From positions 1 through 6,261 of the forward strand of contig JANLHE010000343.1 in assembly GCA_024653875.1 (NCBI GenBank): DNA of 6,261 bases, read 5' to 3'. Below are positions 1 through 6,261 of the stretch, in pieces. Numbering within the stretch: the first letter of the stretch is position 1; each line of letters opens with the position of its first letter. Origin of the DNA: Acidobacteriota bacterium. Lineage in GTDB: Bacteria; Acidobacteriota; Vicinamibacteria; Vicinamibacterales; SCN-69-37. The notes beneath the pieces are model-generated. The model ran no database searches, was not told where the DNA came from, and saw only the letters and a program-made list of their open reading frames with translations. Both the position numbers and the translations under genes were made by a program.

Positions 1-1158
1 CCGCCGGACCAGGATCTTCCGCTGTTCGTCCTGCTGCACGATGACCGCGGTTCTGGCGGCCACCTGTTCCTCGAGACGCTGATTGAAGACCTGCAGCTCC
101 TCGAGCGTCGCGCCCAACCGCGCCCGCGCGTCGTCCAGCGTCTGGGCGAGGACCTCCACCTCGACGTCGCCGGACACAGCGATCGGCGAGGAGAGATCGC
201 CTGCGCGCATCGCGGTGGCTTGCCGTGACAGTTGACGGATCGGGGACACGACCGAGCGCGACAGGGTGCGCGCCAGGAGCACGCCGATCAACGCCAGCGC
301 CAGCCCGCTCAGCAGCAGGCCGCGGTTCGTCGTGTTCACGCCGGTGAAGGCCGTGGCGTTTGGCTGCTGGAGCACCACGCCCCAGGCGGCGAACCGCATG
401 GGCGCCATCACGCTGAGCGAGGGCAACACGGCCTGCGCCGGCGCGAACACGACCGGCTGGTCTTCGGTGATCAGCGGCCGGTGCGCCCGGATCCGATCGG
501 CGTAGGTTCCGGCGTCAGGCAGCGTCTGCAGCAACTCGGTGGGATCGGGCGAGGCCACCACCGAGCCGTTGGCGTCGATGACCACGACGCGCATGCTGCG
601 ATCCAGATCCAGTTCCTTGAGGAACGGATTGAGGATCGAGTTCAGGGGATTCATCTCCGAGACCAGATAGAACTGCCCGCTCTGCCGGGTGAAGGGGTGC
701 ACCAGGGCCAGCACGGGCCGCTGTTCGTCGCCAGGCTTGCGCACCAGAGGCGTGACAGCCTCGTGGTAGCCGAGCCAGGAGGCCGGAAGCGGCCGCACGG
801 TATCCGGGTCCGCGGCAAGAAGCGCATGCTGGCTGTCGAGCACGTAGGTTGCCTGGTGAAATGGCGATCGGAACCGGAAGGCGCGCAGATGCGGGACCAT
901 CTCGTCCGGGGCGGCCGGAAGGTCAGCCGCGAGCCGTCCCAGGTCCTGAATGGCGGTGGAAATCGTGCCGTCGAGCGACTGCGCGATGGTGCGGGCCAGC
1001 ACCAGGCGATCGTCGATCAGGCTTCGCCGGATGCTGGGCAGGGCCACGATCCAGACGGCGCCCGTGAAGAGAATGAAGAGGAGGAACCACTGCAGCAGGA
1101 CCGTATTCAGCCGAAGGCGAAGCGTTCGGCGCCCTGACGCGCGAGTGCGAACCGGCAC
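1..1158 (-). CDS. Membrane sensor (probable histidine kinase), N-terminal 386 residues; 3' end off window
   Basis: This is a signal-transduction receptor cut by the left window edge. The frame is open from a TAA at 1170-1168 to base 1. Read from GTG at 1158, the visible 386 residues contain a short basic N-terminus, TM1 (about 18-41), an extracytoplasmic region (about 45-275), TM2 (about 279-299), a HAMP domain (about 300-352, with SVVSPIRQL and AMRAGDLSSPI), then a coiled coil (about 347-386, LEELQVFNQRLEEQV and ARTAVIVQQDEQRK). The extracytoplasmic part resembles a Cache sensor: it has VVVIDANGSVVASPDP near 191 and a terminal AAWGVVLQQP strand near 257. The coiled coil resembles linkers that enter a HisKA or HisKA_3 kinase domain, so a histidine kinase is most likely; a cyclase or phosphatase output is possible. 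GTG 1158 is the only standard start near TM1, because the first ATG is codon 87. It lies 9 nt after the desaturase stop, and AGGGA sits almost against it. The sensed ligand cannot be told. Confidence 0.85.
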   Translation of the reverse strand, partial: MPVRTRASGRRTLRLRLNTVLLQWFLLFILFTGAVWIVALPSIRRSLIDDRLVLARTIAQSLDGTISTAIQDLGRLAADLPAAPDEMVPHLRAFRFRSPFHQATYVLDSQHALLAADPDTVRPLPASWLGYHEAVTPLVRKPGDEQRPVLALVHPFTRQSGQFYLVSEMNPLNSILNPFLKELDLDRSMRVVVIDANGSVVASPDPTELLQTLPDAGTYADRIRAHRPLITEDQPVVFAPAQAVLPSLSVMAPMRFAAWGVVLQQPNATAFTGVNTTNRGLLLSGLALALIGVLLARTLSRSVVSPIRQLSRQATAMRAGDLSSPIAVSGDVEVEVLAQTLDDARARLGATLEELQVFNQRLEEQVAARTAVIVQQDEQRKILVRR

Positions 1159-1167
1159 TCCCTGATA

Positions 1168-2277
1168 TTACGCCCTCTGCGGAACCGCGTCCGGCATGGC
1201 GTCGGGCTTGAGGCCCATGGAACGAATGTAGCGATGGTGCGACCGGATCCCGTCGATCAGGGTCGCGTTCTCGCGACAGGGCACCCCGTGCTCCTTGCAC
1301 ACCTCGAGCACCACGCGCGAAATTGCCGGATAGTACGCGTGGGCGATGCGCGGGTACAGATGGTGCTCGCGCTGGAAGTTCAACCCGCCGAGCAGGAAGG
1401 TTGCCACGCGGCTGTTCACGGCAAAGTTGGCCGTGGTTTCAATCTGGTGCACCACCCACTCCGGCCGGTTGGCGTCATCGTGGGTCGCCGGGTGCAGGAC
1501 CACGTCGACCGAGTGCGCCATCTGGAACACGACGCTGAAGATCACGCCCATCGTCATGGACACGTAGACGTACGTGCCCAGCACCACGCCAACCGGGTGC
1601 AGGCTGAGGGGAATCACGAACGCCACCGTCAGGAAGAACGCCTTGCACCCGAGCAACCACGCCATGTCGGCGCCTTTGGGATATCCGACGGTGAGGCCGT
1701 CGTTCTTGCCAAGGGCCAGGCGCTGCAGGTCGCTCCACAGATACCGGAGGTGCACCAGGGAATAGAGCATCCACAGGTAGATGTGCTGATACCGATGCCA
1801 CCAGTGCCACGGCTGCCCCGGGCTCATGCGCGCCAGGGGACCCAGATCAATGTCGGCATCCTCGTCCGGGATGTTCGTGTAGACGTGATGGTTGTGGTTG
1901 TGCTTGTCGCCCCAGAAGTACGAACTCGCCCCCATCAAATCGAGCGTGAGCCCCGCGAGGCGGTTCACCCACGGCCGCCGCGAGAACGTGCCGTGGTTCC
2001 CGTCGTGCTGCACGTTGAACCCGATGCCCACGAGCGCCAGCGCCAGCAGGGTGGCAGAGATCGCCACGCCCAGCGGCGACTGCGCCTGAAAGACAAGGAA
2101 CATGTAGGACACGATGGCCGTGCCGATCAGTCCGGCGGCCTTGGCGTACATGAGTGGACTGTCGACCGTCCGGCGACCGCCCATCATCGCCTGGACGCGA
2201 CGATCGATGGCGAGTTTCAGAACGGCAGGGGCGCCAAATTCAAGTTTGGTATGCACGAGTGTGCATAAGGCTACCAC
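1168..2277 (-). CDS. Membrane fatty acid (acyl-lipid/acyl-CoA) desaturase
   Basis: This is an integral-membrane di-iron desaturase of the FA_desaturase/DesA-like family, which inserts double bonds into fatty acyl chains using O2 and an electron donor. In 369 residues it has all three histidine boxes: HDGNH (91-95), HNHNHH (126-131, H-x3-HH, followed by VYTNIPDEDADIDLG) and QREHH (302-306, in LNFQREHHLYPRI). HQIETTANFA at 277-286 is also typical of the linoleoyl-CoA/front-end-like branch. Hydrophobic segments lie near 46-64, 70-88, 205-225 and 230-250. There is no fused cytochrome b5 domain, so electrons must come from a separate protein. Regiospecificity cannot be read from sequence. The GTG at 2277 is the first start after an in-frame TGA (2283-2281); GTG at 2256 (codon 8) is an alternative that would begin just before the conserved KLEF segment. 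Neither has a good Shine-Dalgarno. It follows the cytochrome stop by 21 nt and precedes the sensor by 9 nt, which suggests co-transcription. Confidence 0.93.
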   Translation of the reverse strand: MVALCTLVHTKLEFGAPAVLKLAIDRRVQAMMGGRRTVDSPLMYAKAAGLIGTAIVSYMFLVFQAQSPLGVAISATLLALALVGIGFNVQHDGNHGTFSRRPWVNRLAGLTLDLMGASSYFWGDKHNHNHHVYTNIPDEDADIDLGPLARMSPGQPWHWWHRYQHIYLWMLYSLVHLRYLWSDLQRLALGKNDGLTVGYPKGADMAWLLGCKAFFLTVAFVIPLSLHPVGVVLGTYVYVSMTMGVIFSVVFQMAHSVDVVLHPATHDDANRPEWVVHQIETTANFAVNSRVATFLLGGLNFQREHHLYPRIAHAYYPAISRVVLEVCKEHGVPCRENATLIDGIRSHHRYIRSMGLKPDAMPDAVPQRA

Positions 2278-2298
2278 GGCTCAGCCGGCGTTCCGCCG

Positions 2299-2814
2299 CT
2301 ACTTCACCTGGTGCGACAACCCCTTCATTGCTGAGTAAAAGAACGGCTTGTAGCGGGGGCTGGTGTCGTTATGACACCGCGTGCACGTGGCTTCCGTGGT
2401 GGGCTTTGGCCGATCGGTGACCGTATCCCCCGTCTTTGCCGCCTCGATGTGCGCCGCGCCAGGACCGTGGCATCCCTCGCATTGCACGTTGGGAAAACTC
2501 GGCGTGGCGCCCTGCGCGGCAATCATCGCGTCCGTTCCGGTGACGTGGCACCTGATGCAGGCGCTGCCCTCGCGCTCTGACGCCTGGAGCTTGCTGAACG
2601 CCCTGCTGTGTTTTGTTGCGGCCCACGCCTCGTAGTGCTTCTCGTGGCAGACCTTGCAGGCGTCCGCGCCAACGTAGTCCCCGTTATCAACGACAGGTGC
2701 GGGTGCTGAAGTGGCGGGAGCGGAAGACTGAGCAACAGGTTGGCGCGCGGCGACGCTGATGACGATGACGACGCCGGCGAGCGCCACCATGGACTTGCGA
2801 AGCAAGACGGTCAT
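2299..2814 (-). CDS. Exported tetraheme cytochrome c (cytochrome c554-like family)
   Basis: This is a small periplasmic electron carrier of 171 residues. A basic start (MTVLLRKS) and hydrophobic stretch (about 8-22) form a signal peptide; there is no lipobox cysteine. An Ala/Ser/Pro-rich linker (28-42) follows. Four CxxCH heme c sites are at 53-57 (CKVCH), 86-90 (CIRCH), 112-116 (CEGCH) and 144-148 (CTRCH). YVGADACKVCHEKHYEAWA followed by TKHSRAF is the usual opening of the cytochrome c554-like multiheme group. All eight cysteines are in heme motifs. Apart from the four motif histidines there are exactly four others (60, 69, 122, 168), which is enough to give every heme bis-His ligation (inference). 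ATG 2814 is chosen over the longer open frame to 2919 because it has a near-perfect Shine-Dalgarno 7 nt upstream and starts the signal peptide, whereas the extension overlaps the adaptor gene and reads as Arg-rich shadow. Its redox partner is unknown; the desaturase lies 21 nt downstream. Confidence 0.93.
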   Translation of the reverse strand: MTVLLRKSMVALAGVVIVISVAARQPVAQSSAPATSAPAPVVDNGDYVGADACKVCHEKHYEAWAATKHSRAFSKLQASEREGSACIRCHVTGTDAMIAAQGATPSFPNVQCEGCHGPGAAHIEAAKTGDTVTDRPKPTTEATCTRCHNDTSPRYKPFFYSAMKGLSHQVK

Positions 2815-2821
2815 GGGAGAC

Positions 2822-2828
2822 CCTCCTT
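2822..2828 (-). promoter_or_regulatory. Strong ribosome binding site of the cytochrome gene
   Basis: AAGGAGG reads on the minus strand with a 7-nt gap to ATG 2814. It is the best Shine-Dalgarno in the window and fixes the start of the cytochrome, ruling out the longer frame that reaches 2919. Confidence 0.85.
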
Positions 2829-2835
2829 CAGAAGG
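2825..2835. repeat. Short perfect inverted repeat overlapping the cytochrome Shine-Dalgarno
   Basis: CCTTC and GAAGG flank a single base, and the GAAGG arm shares four bases (AAGG, 2828-2825) with the AAGGAGG ribosome binding site. The one-base centre makes an RNA hairpin unlikely as drawn, so a small DNA operator half-site pair or chance are the alternatives. Confidence 0.4.
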
Positions 2836-2847
2836 TCGTACACTGCC

Positions 2848-2876
2848 AGTCTGCGCCTCTGCCCGAAGGCTGTCAA
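2848..2876 (-). promoter_or_regulatory. Candidate sigma70-type promoter for the cytochrome-desaturase-sensor unit
   Basis: In the 70-nt spacer between adaptor and cytochrome, the minus strand carries a perfect -35 hexamer TTGACA (2876-2871) and, after exactly 17 nt, CAGACT (2853-2848), which matches the -10 consensus at 3 of 6 positions including the important A2 and T6. Transcription would start near 2841 and leave a leader of about 27 nt ahead of the cytochrome ATG. The -35 is convincing; the -10 is weak, as is common in GC-rich genomes. It is a prediction from sequence match and position only. Confidence 0.4.
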
Positions 2877-2884
2877 ACGATCGG

Positions 2885-4087
2885 TCAGCGGTCCGAGCGC
2901 GCGCGCGCCCGCGCGCCATCCGACAGCGTGTCGGGCGGATGCGCCACGACCACGTCCCCGGGTGACACGCCTGAGAGTGCCTCCGCCATTTGCGCGTTGC
3001 GGTGCCCGATGGTCACCGGGGTCAAGCGGACGCGGCCGTCCGGCGTCATGACGTACACCGCCCAGGCGTCCCGCTGCCGGAAGAGCGCGCTCACCGGCAC
3101 CTGCACGACATCGTCTGCCTGCCAGGTGACGATGCGCACCTCCGCGCGATAACCGTCGCCCAGCGTGGCGGCCGCACTGCCGGCGTCGTCAAAATCAATC
3201 AGCACGTTGACGCGCTGCTCCTCGACGCCCAGCGCCGAAATCTTCATGAAGCCGGAGGGCTCCACGCGGCGTACGCGCGCCTGCAGCGTGCGATCGCCTC
3301 CCCATTGTTCGAGGCGCACGACGGCGCCGGCCTTCACCTGGACGGCGTCGGTGGAGAGGAGGTCGGAGACGATCTCCAGGTCCTGCGGATCGCCGATTTC
3401 CACCAGGGGTTCGCCGGCAGGAACCACCGACGCGCTCTCACGCAACCGCCTGAGCACCACGCCGTCGATGGGCGCGACCACGTTCAGGACGCGTCCGCCC
3501 GCGTCGAGGCGATCGGGCTGCAGGCGCGCGTCCGCGCGCTGCACTTCGGACGTGGCGGTGCCGACGGCGAAGTTCGCCGCGCGCACGGCGTCTTCAGCGG
3601 CGCGCACGTCGGCCTCCCGTTGTTCGACGGCCTGGCGTGTCGTCAGTCCGCCCTTGTCGAGTTCGCGCTCACGATCCAGTTCGCGCCGGGCCAGATTCAA
3701 CGCGTTCACGGCGCGCTGCGCTTCGGCGCGCGCGCGGCCCACCGAGGCCTGGGCGGCGTCCCGCGCGGCGACGGCCTCGGCGCGGCTCCGCGCGTCGAGC
3801 AGGGGAGGGGCTTCGGCCTGCACCCGCGCGACCACGGTCGTGCCGCGCGTGACACGGTCGCCCGGCTCGAGTTCGATTCGCTGGAGCCGTCCGGAGAGCG
3901 GCGCCGACACCACGAAGCGTCGGCGGATTCGCGTTTCGCCTTCCTCGTCAATCGTGACGATCATCGGCGCGCGGACGACCGCGGCGCTGTCCACAGGCAC
4001 GGTCTGCGGCCACAGCGCAACCGCCAGCACGACGGCCACCGCCGCCACCACGAGCCCCCACCACGCGAATCGTGACCAGCGTCGCAT
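2885..4087 (-). CDS. Periplasmic adaptor (HlyD/membrane fusion protein) of an efflux system
   Basis: This 400-residue adaptor links an inner-membrane transporter to the outer-membrane exit. It has a single N-terminal TM anchor (about 10-27), a first half-lipoyl/barrel-sandwich segment (about 54-92, SAPLSGRLQRIELEPGDRV), a long Ala/Arg/Glu-rich alpha-helical hairpin (about 95-192), the second half-lipoyl segment (about 200-232, VVAPIDGVVLRRL then PAGEPLVEIGD), a beta-barrel domain (about 236-320, including ISALGVEEQRVNVLIDFDD) and a membrane-proximal C-terminal part (VPVSALFRQRDAWAVYV, 330-346, to about 386). Length and domain order are normal for the family. ATG 4087 is preferred because GAGGA lies 5 nt upstream and the TM anchor follows directly; the open frame reaches 4201, but that extension would overlap the permease. 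It starts 8 nt after the permease stop, so the two are probably translated from one mRNA and function together as an ABC-type exporter. The substrate is not predictable. The C-terminal tail (GARARARSDR) is encoded by a GC-alternating tract. Confidence 0.92.
   Translation of the reverse strand: MRRWSRFAWWGLVVAAVAVVLAVALWPQTVPVDSAAVVRAPMIVTIDEEGETRIRRRFVVSAPLSGRLQRIELEPGDRVTRGTTVVARVQAEAPPLLDARSRAEAVAARDAAQASVGRARAEAQRAVNALNLARRELDRERELDKGGLTTRQAVEQREADVRAAEDAVRAANFAVGTATSEVQRADARLQPDRLDAGGRVLNVVAPIDGVVLRRLRESASVVPAGEPLVEIGDPQDLEIVSDLLSTDAVQVKAGAVVRLEQWGGDRTLQARVRRVEPSGFMKISALGVEEQRVNVLIDFDDAGSAAATLGDGYRAEVRIVTWQADDVVQVPVSALFRQRDAWAVYVMTPDGRVRLTPVTIGHRNAQMAEALSGVSPGDVVVAHPPDTLSDGARARARSDR
2897..2916. 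repeat. Alternating GC tract in the 3' end of the adaptor gene
   Basis: Six GC dinucleotides (2897-2908), two C, then three GC dinucleotides (2911-2916) lie inside the last codons of the adaptor and encode an Ala-Arg repeat (ARARAR). Such alternating purine-pyrimidine DNA can adopt Z-form and is prone to slippage. It is a low-complexity tract, with no sign of a mobile or CRISPR repeat. Confidence 0.7.
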
Positions 4088-4092
4088 GCTTG

Positions 4093-4097
4093 TCCTC
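4093..4097 (-). promoter_or_regulatory. Ribosome binding site of the adaptor, overlapping the permease stop codon
   Basis: GAGGA on the minus strand lies 5 nt before ATG 4087 and overlaps the permease TGA (4098-4096). It decides the adaptor start and suggests translational coupling between permease and adaptor. Confidence 0.65.
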
Positions 4098-6261
4098 ACT
4101 CCCGCGCCTTGAGCACCGCGACCAGATCCAGCGCATCCAGCCGCCGGCGCACGACCAACCCAGAGAACACGGCGGCGGCCGTCACCACCAGCCAGCCCCA
4201 CGCCATCGTACTCGCGTTCACCACCAGCGGAATCCGGAACACTTCGCTGGTGAAGCTCTCGACAATGATCCGGCTCAACACGTACCCGATGAGACTGCCC
4301 AGCGGCAGGGACACCACCGTCAGCACCGCCAGCTCGCCGAGCAGGATTGACGAAATTTCCTGCCGCCTGAAGCCGAGGACCCGCAGGCTCGCGAGCTCGC
4401 GGCTCCGCTCCGACAGGGAAATGCGGGCGGCGTTGTACACCACGCCGAACGCGATGATTCCCGCGAAGATCACGTTGATGAAGATCTGGAGGTTGAGGTT
4501 CTCCGCCATCGTCTCCCGGAAGCTCCGGCGCATGGCGTCGGTGAGCGCGACCCCGGCCACGGCCGGCACCAGTTTCAACCGGGTGTGCAGCTCGGCCAGC
4601 CGTACCGGGTCCACCTGCAGGAAGGCGCCCGACACCACGTTGCCCTCACGCATCACCCGATGCAGGGCCTCCAGCGGCATGTAGGCCTGGAGGCCCATGG
4701 CATCGTCCACCACGTCACTGACCTCCAGGGTCGAGGTGGGCCGCGCGCCCTCAAGGACCTCGACACGCACGGTGTCGCCGGGGGCAACGTCCAGCACCTG
4801 CGCCAGCATCTTCGAGAGCAGCAGCCCGTGAGTCGGCAGCGCCTGGGCCCGGCCGCGCAGGTCCGTCACCCGGTTCAGTGTCGTCTCCGGCGGCAGGCCG
4901 GTGAGCGCGACGGTGCGAACGCGATGGCCCGCGCGCAGGCGGGCGGGGACGGTTCGCTGGGACTCGACGCGCAGGACGCCGGGCATCCGCGCCAGTTCAT
5001 GCAGCGCGTGAGAGGACCGCGGCTCCACGAAGCCGACGGTCACGTCCTGCCGCAGCCGCACGTGAAACTCCGTGTCGATGAGCGCCGTGATCGCATCGAT
5101 GAAAACGAAACCGACAAAGAGCACGGCGCCCGCCAGTGCAATGCCGAGGATCGACGCCGCGGTCCGGAGCGGCTGCCGTTCCAGCGATCGGAAGACCATT
5201 CGCGTGGTCGGGCGCAGGTGCCGGGCCAGGCCGATCCGCTCAAGCACGCTGCGCCGATAGTGCGCCGGCGCGTCGGGCCGCATCGCTTCCGCCGGCGGCA
5301 CCCGCACCGCGCGCGCCACCGCCGAGCGCGCGCCCAGCGCGGCGGACAGCAGGCTGAAGAGCACCGCGCCGCCGGCCACGCCGGCCGAGAGGCCGAAGTC
5401 GAGCGACGGGAACCGGAAGTACTGGTTGTAGAGCTCGATCATCTGCGACCCCAGCCACGCGCCCGCCGCCACGCCCACCGCGGAACCGAGGGCCGAGATT
5501 GCCAGGGCCCACTTGAGGTAGTGCCAGCCCAGTTGACGATTGGAATACCCCAGCGCCTTGAGCGCCGCGATCTGCCCTCGTTGCAGCGCGAGCGCGCGGG
5601 CCAGCGCCACGTTCAACACAAACGCGGCGACCGACAGGAAGATGAGGGGAATGAAGAACCCGAACGTTTGAAGCTGGACGAGTTCGTTCTCGAGCATCCA
5701 CGCGGAAAACTGGCGCGCCCGCGGCACCGCGCCGAGTCCGCCGTACGGCTCGAGGAGGCGGTCAACCGATGTCAGCACATCCGGCTCGGACGCGCCGGCC
5801 GCAAGACGCAGCGATACGTGATTGAAGCCGCCTTCCATGTTGTACGCGGCCGCCAGCGGCTGCCGCTGCATCCAGAACACACCGTACCGGCGGTCGTCCG
5901 GGATCATCTCTCCGGGTGGAATCGAGTACACGTACTCAGGGGACAGCGCGATGCCGACGATGCGGAGACGGCGCCGGTGGCCGTTGATGATGGCGGTCAA
6001 TTCGGCGCCCGGCTCAAAGCCGTGCGCCGTGCAGAACGCCTCGCTCGCCAGAATCTCTTCCGGGCGGCTGGCGTCCGGCCAGGTGCCGCGACGAAGGAAC
6101 ACGTCGTTGAGCCGCGGCCGTTCCCCGGATGGGATCGAGATCAGCAGGCCCGAGGCGGGTTCATCCATGCCGGGAATGTCGAGGGTCACGCTGACCAGCA
6201 CCCGCGTGTCGACGACCTCGACGCCGTCGATCGCCGCCAGCCGCGAGGCGAGCCGCTCCGG
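4096..6261 (-). CDS. ABC transporter permease, FtsX/MacB type with two repeats; 5' end off window
   Basis: The frame is open from the right edge to TGA 4098-4096, giving at least 721 residues without a stop; a GTG at 6201 is internal, since conserved sequence (ERLASRLAAIDGVEVVDTR) precedes it. Visible residue numbers are used here. An extracytoplasmic MacB-PCD-like domain occupies about 1-190. The first FtsX core has TMs near 201-223, 250-271 and 289-310, with the cytoplasmic motif QIAALKALGYSNRQL at 230-244. A further TM near 367-390 starts the second repeat, followed by a second extracytoplasmic domain (about 400-585) and the second FtsX core (TMs near 591-612, 641-663 and 685-704, with RELASLRVLGFRRQEI at 621-636). 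The duplicated FtsX layout is typical of permeases of about 780-850 residues, so roughly the first TM is missing. It should pair with an ATPase, not present here, and with the adaptor encoded 8 nt downstream. A lipoprotein, peptide or hydrophobic-compound exporter is possible; the substrate is unknown. Confidence 0.93.
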   Translation of the reverse strand, partial: PERLASRLAAIDGVEVVDTRVLVSVTLDIPGMDEPASGLLISIPSGERPRLNDVFLRRGTWPDASRPEEILASEAFCTAHGFEPGAELTAIINGHRRRLRIVGIALSPEYVYSIPPGEMIPDDRRYGVFWMQRQPLAAAYNMEGGFNHVSLRLAAGASEPDVLTSVDRLLEPYGGLGAVPRARQFSAWMLENELVQLQTFGFFIPLIFLSVAAFVLNVALARALALQRGQIAALKALGYSNRQLGWHYLKWALAISALGSAVGVAAGAWLGSQMIELYNQYFRFPSLDFGLSAGVAGGAVLFSLLSAALGARSAVARAVRVPPAEAMRPDAPAHYRRSVLERIGLARHLRPTTRMVFRSLERQPLRTAASILGIALAGAVLFVGFVFIDAITALIDTEFHVRLRQDVTVGFVEPRSSHALHELARMPGVLRVESQRTVPARLRAGHRVRTVALTGLPPETTLNRVTDLRGRAQALPTHGLLLSKMLAQVLDVAPGDTVRVEVLEGARPTSTLEVSDVVDDAMGLQAYMPLEALHRVMREGNVVSGAFLQVDPVRLAELHTRLKLVPAVAGVALTDAMRRSFRETMAENLNLQIFINVIFAGIIAFGVVYNAARISLSERSRELASLRVLGFRRQEISSILLGELAVLTVVSLPLGSLIGYVLSRIIVESFTSEVFRIPLVVNASTMAWGWLVVTAAAVFSGLVVRRRLDALDLVAVLKARE

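Noticed and set aside
232..1137. Long plus-strand open frame (301 codons) opposite the sensor gene
   Set aside because: Its translation is rich in Arg, Gly, Gln and His with no domain or hydrophobic pattern, while the minus strand gives a clear TM-Cache-TM-HAMP protein. It is a GC-rich shadow.
923..1300. Minus-strand open frame of 125 codons across the desaturase-sensor junction
   Set aside because: It is out of frame with both genes and reads as Arg/His/Pro-rich sequence without any recognisable domain.
1234..2268. Plus-strand open frame of 344 codons covering almost all of the desaturase
   Set aside because: The His/Arg/Val-rich translation mirrors the desaturase in the opposite strand, and the minus strand has all three catalytic histidine boxes. 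No sign of a real antisense gene.
2861..2870. Small hairpin GCC-TTCG-GGC as terminator of the adaptor transcript
   Set aside because: The stem is only three base pairs and there is no T-run after it; it also lies between the candidate -35 and -10. Not a credible terminator.
2815..2919. Longer N-terminus for the cytochrome (35 extra codons)
   Set aside because: It overlaps the end of the adaptor gene, is Arg/Ala-rich, and would bury the signal peptide, whereas ATG 2814 has an excellent ribosome binding site.
2990..4112. Two long plus-strand open frames (361 and 315 codons) opposite the adaptor
   Set aside because: Both are low-complexity Arg/Ala/Ser/His-rich readings without domains; the adaptor on the minus strand has a full family architecture.
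4088..4201. Longer N-terminus for the adaptor (38 extra codons)
   Set aside because: It overlaps the permease by about 100 nt and lacks family character; ATG 4087 has a ribosome binding site and leads straight into the TM anchor.

Overview
The window is a GC-rich, gene-dense bacterial segment in which every supportable gene lies on the minus strand, so transcription runs from right (6261) to left (1). It suggests a Gram-negative or other diderm, environmental, high-GC bacterium, because it encodes a periplasmic adaptor for an efflux pump and an exported tetraheme c-type cytochrome. The mix of an FtsX-type double-repeat permease, a small multiheme cytochrome and a cytochrome-b5-free fatty acyl desaturase would fit Acidobacteriota or a similar phylum. 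That placement is a guess from gene style; nothing in the window proves it.

In order of transcription: (1) 6261-4096, a large FtsX/MacB-type ABC transporter permease whose N-terminus lies beyond the right edge; (2) 4087-2885, a membrane-anchored periplasmic adaptor (HlyD/MFP family), 8 nt after the permease stop and with a ribosome binding site overlapping that stop; (3) a 70-nt spacer (2884-2815) with a plausible sigma70-type promoter and a strong Shine-Dalgarno; (4) 2814-2299, an exported 171-residue tetraheme cytochrome c; (5) 2277-1168, a membrane fatty acid desaturase with all three histidine boxes; (6) 1158 to the left edge, the sensor half of a membrane receptor (TM, Cache-like periplasmic domain, TM, HAMP, coiled coil), very probably a histidine kinase whose catalytic half is outside the window.

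The genes form two probable transcription units. The permease and adaptor make one export system, of the kind that also needs an ATPase encoded off the right edge. The cytochrome, desaturase and sensor are separated by only 21 and 9 nt and look like a second operon that may start at the 2876-2848 promoter. How a periplasmic multiheme cytochrome, a membrane lipid desaturase and a two-TM sensor work together is unknown. A redox- or membrane-state-responsive lipid modification module is one reading. No RNA genes, mobile elements, CRISPR arrays or clear terminators were seen, and no stretch over 300 bases lacks a gene.
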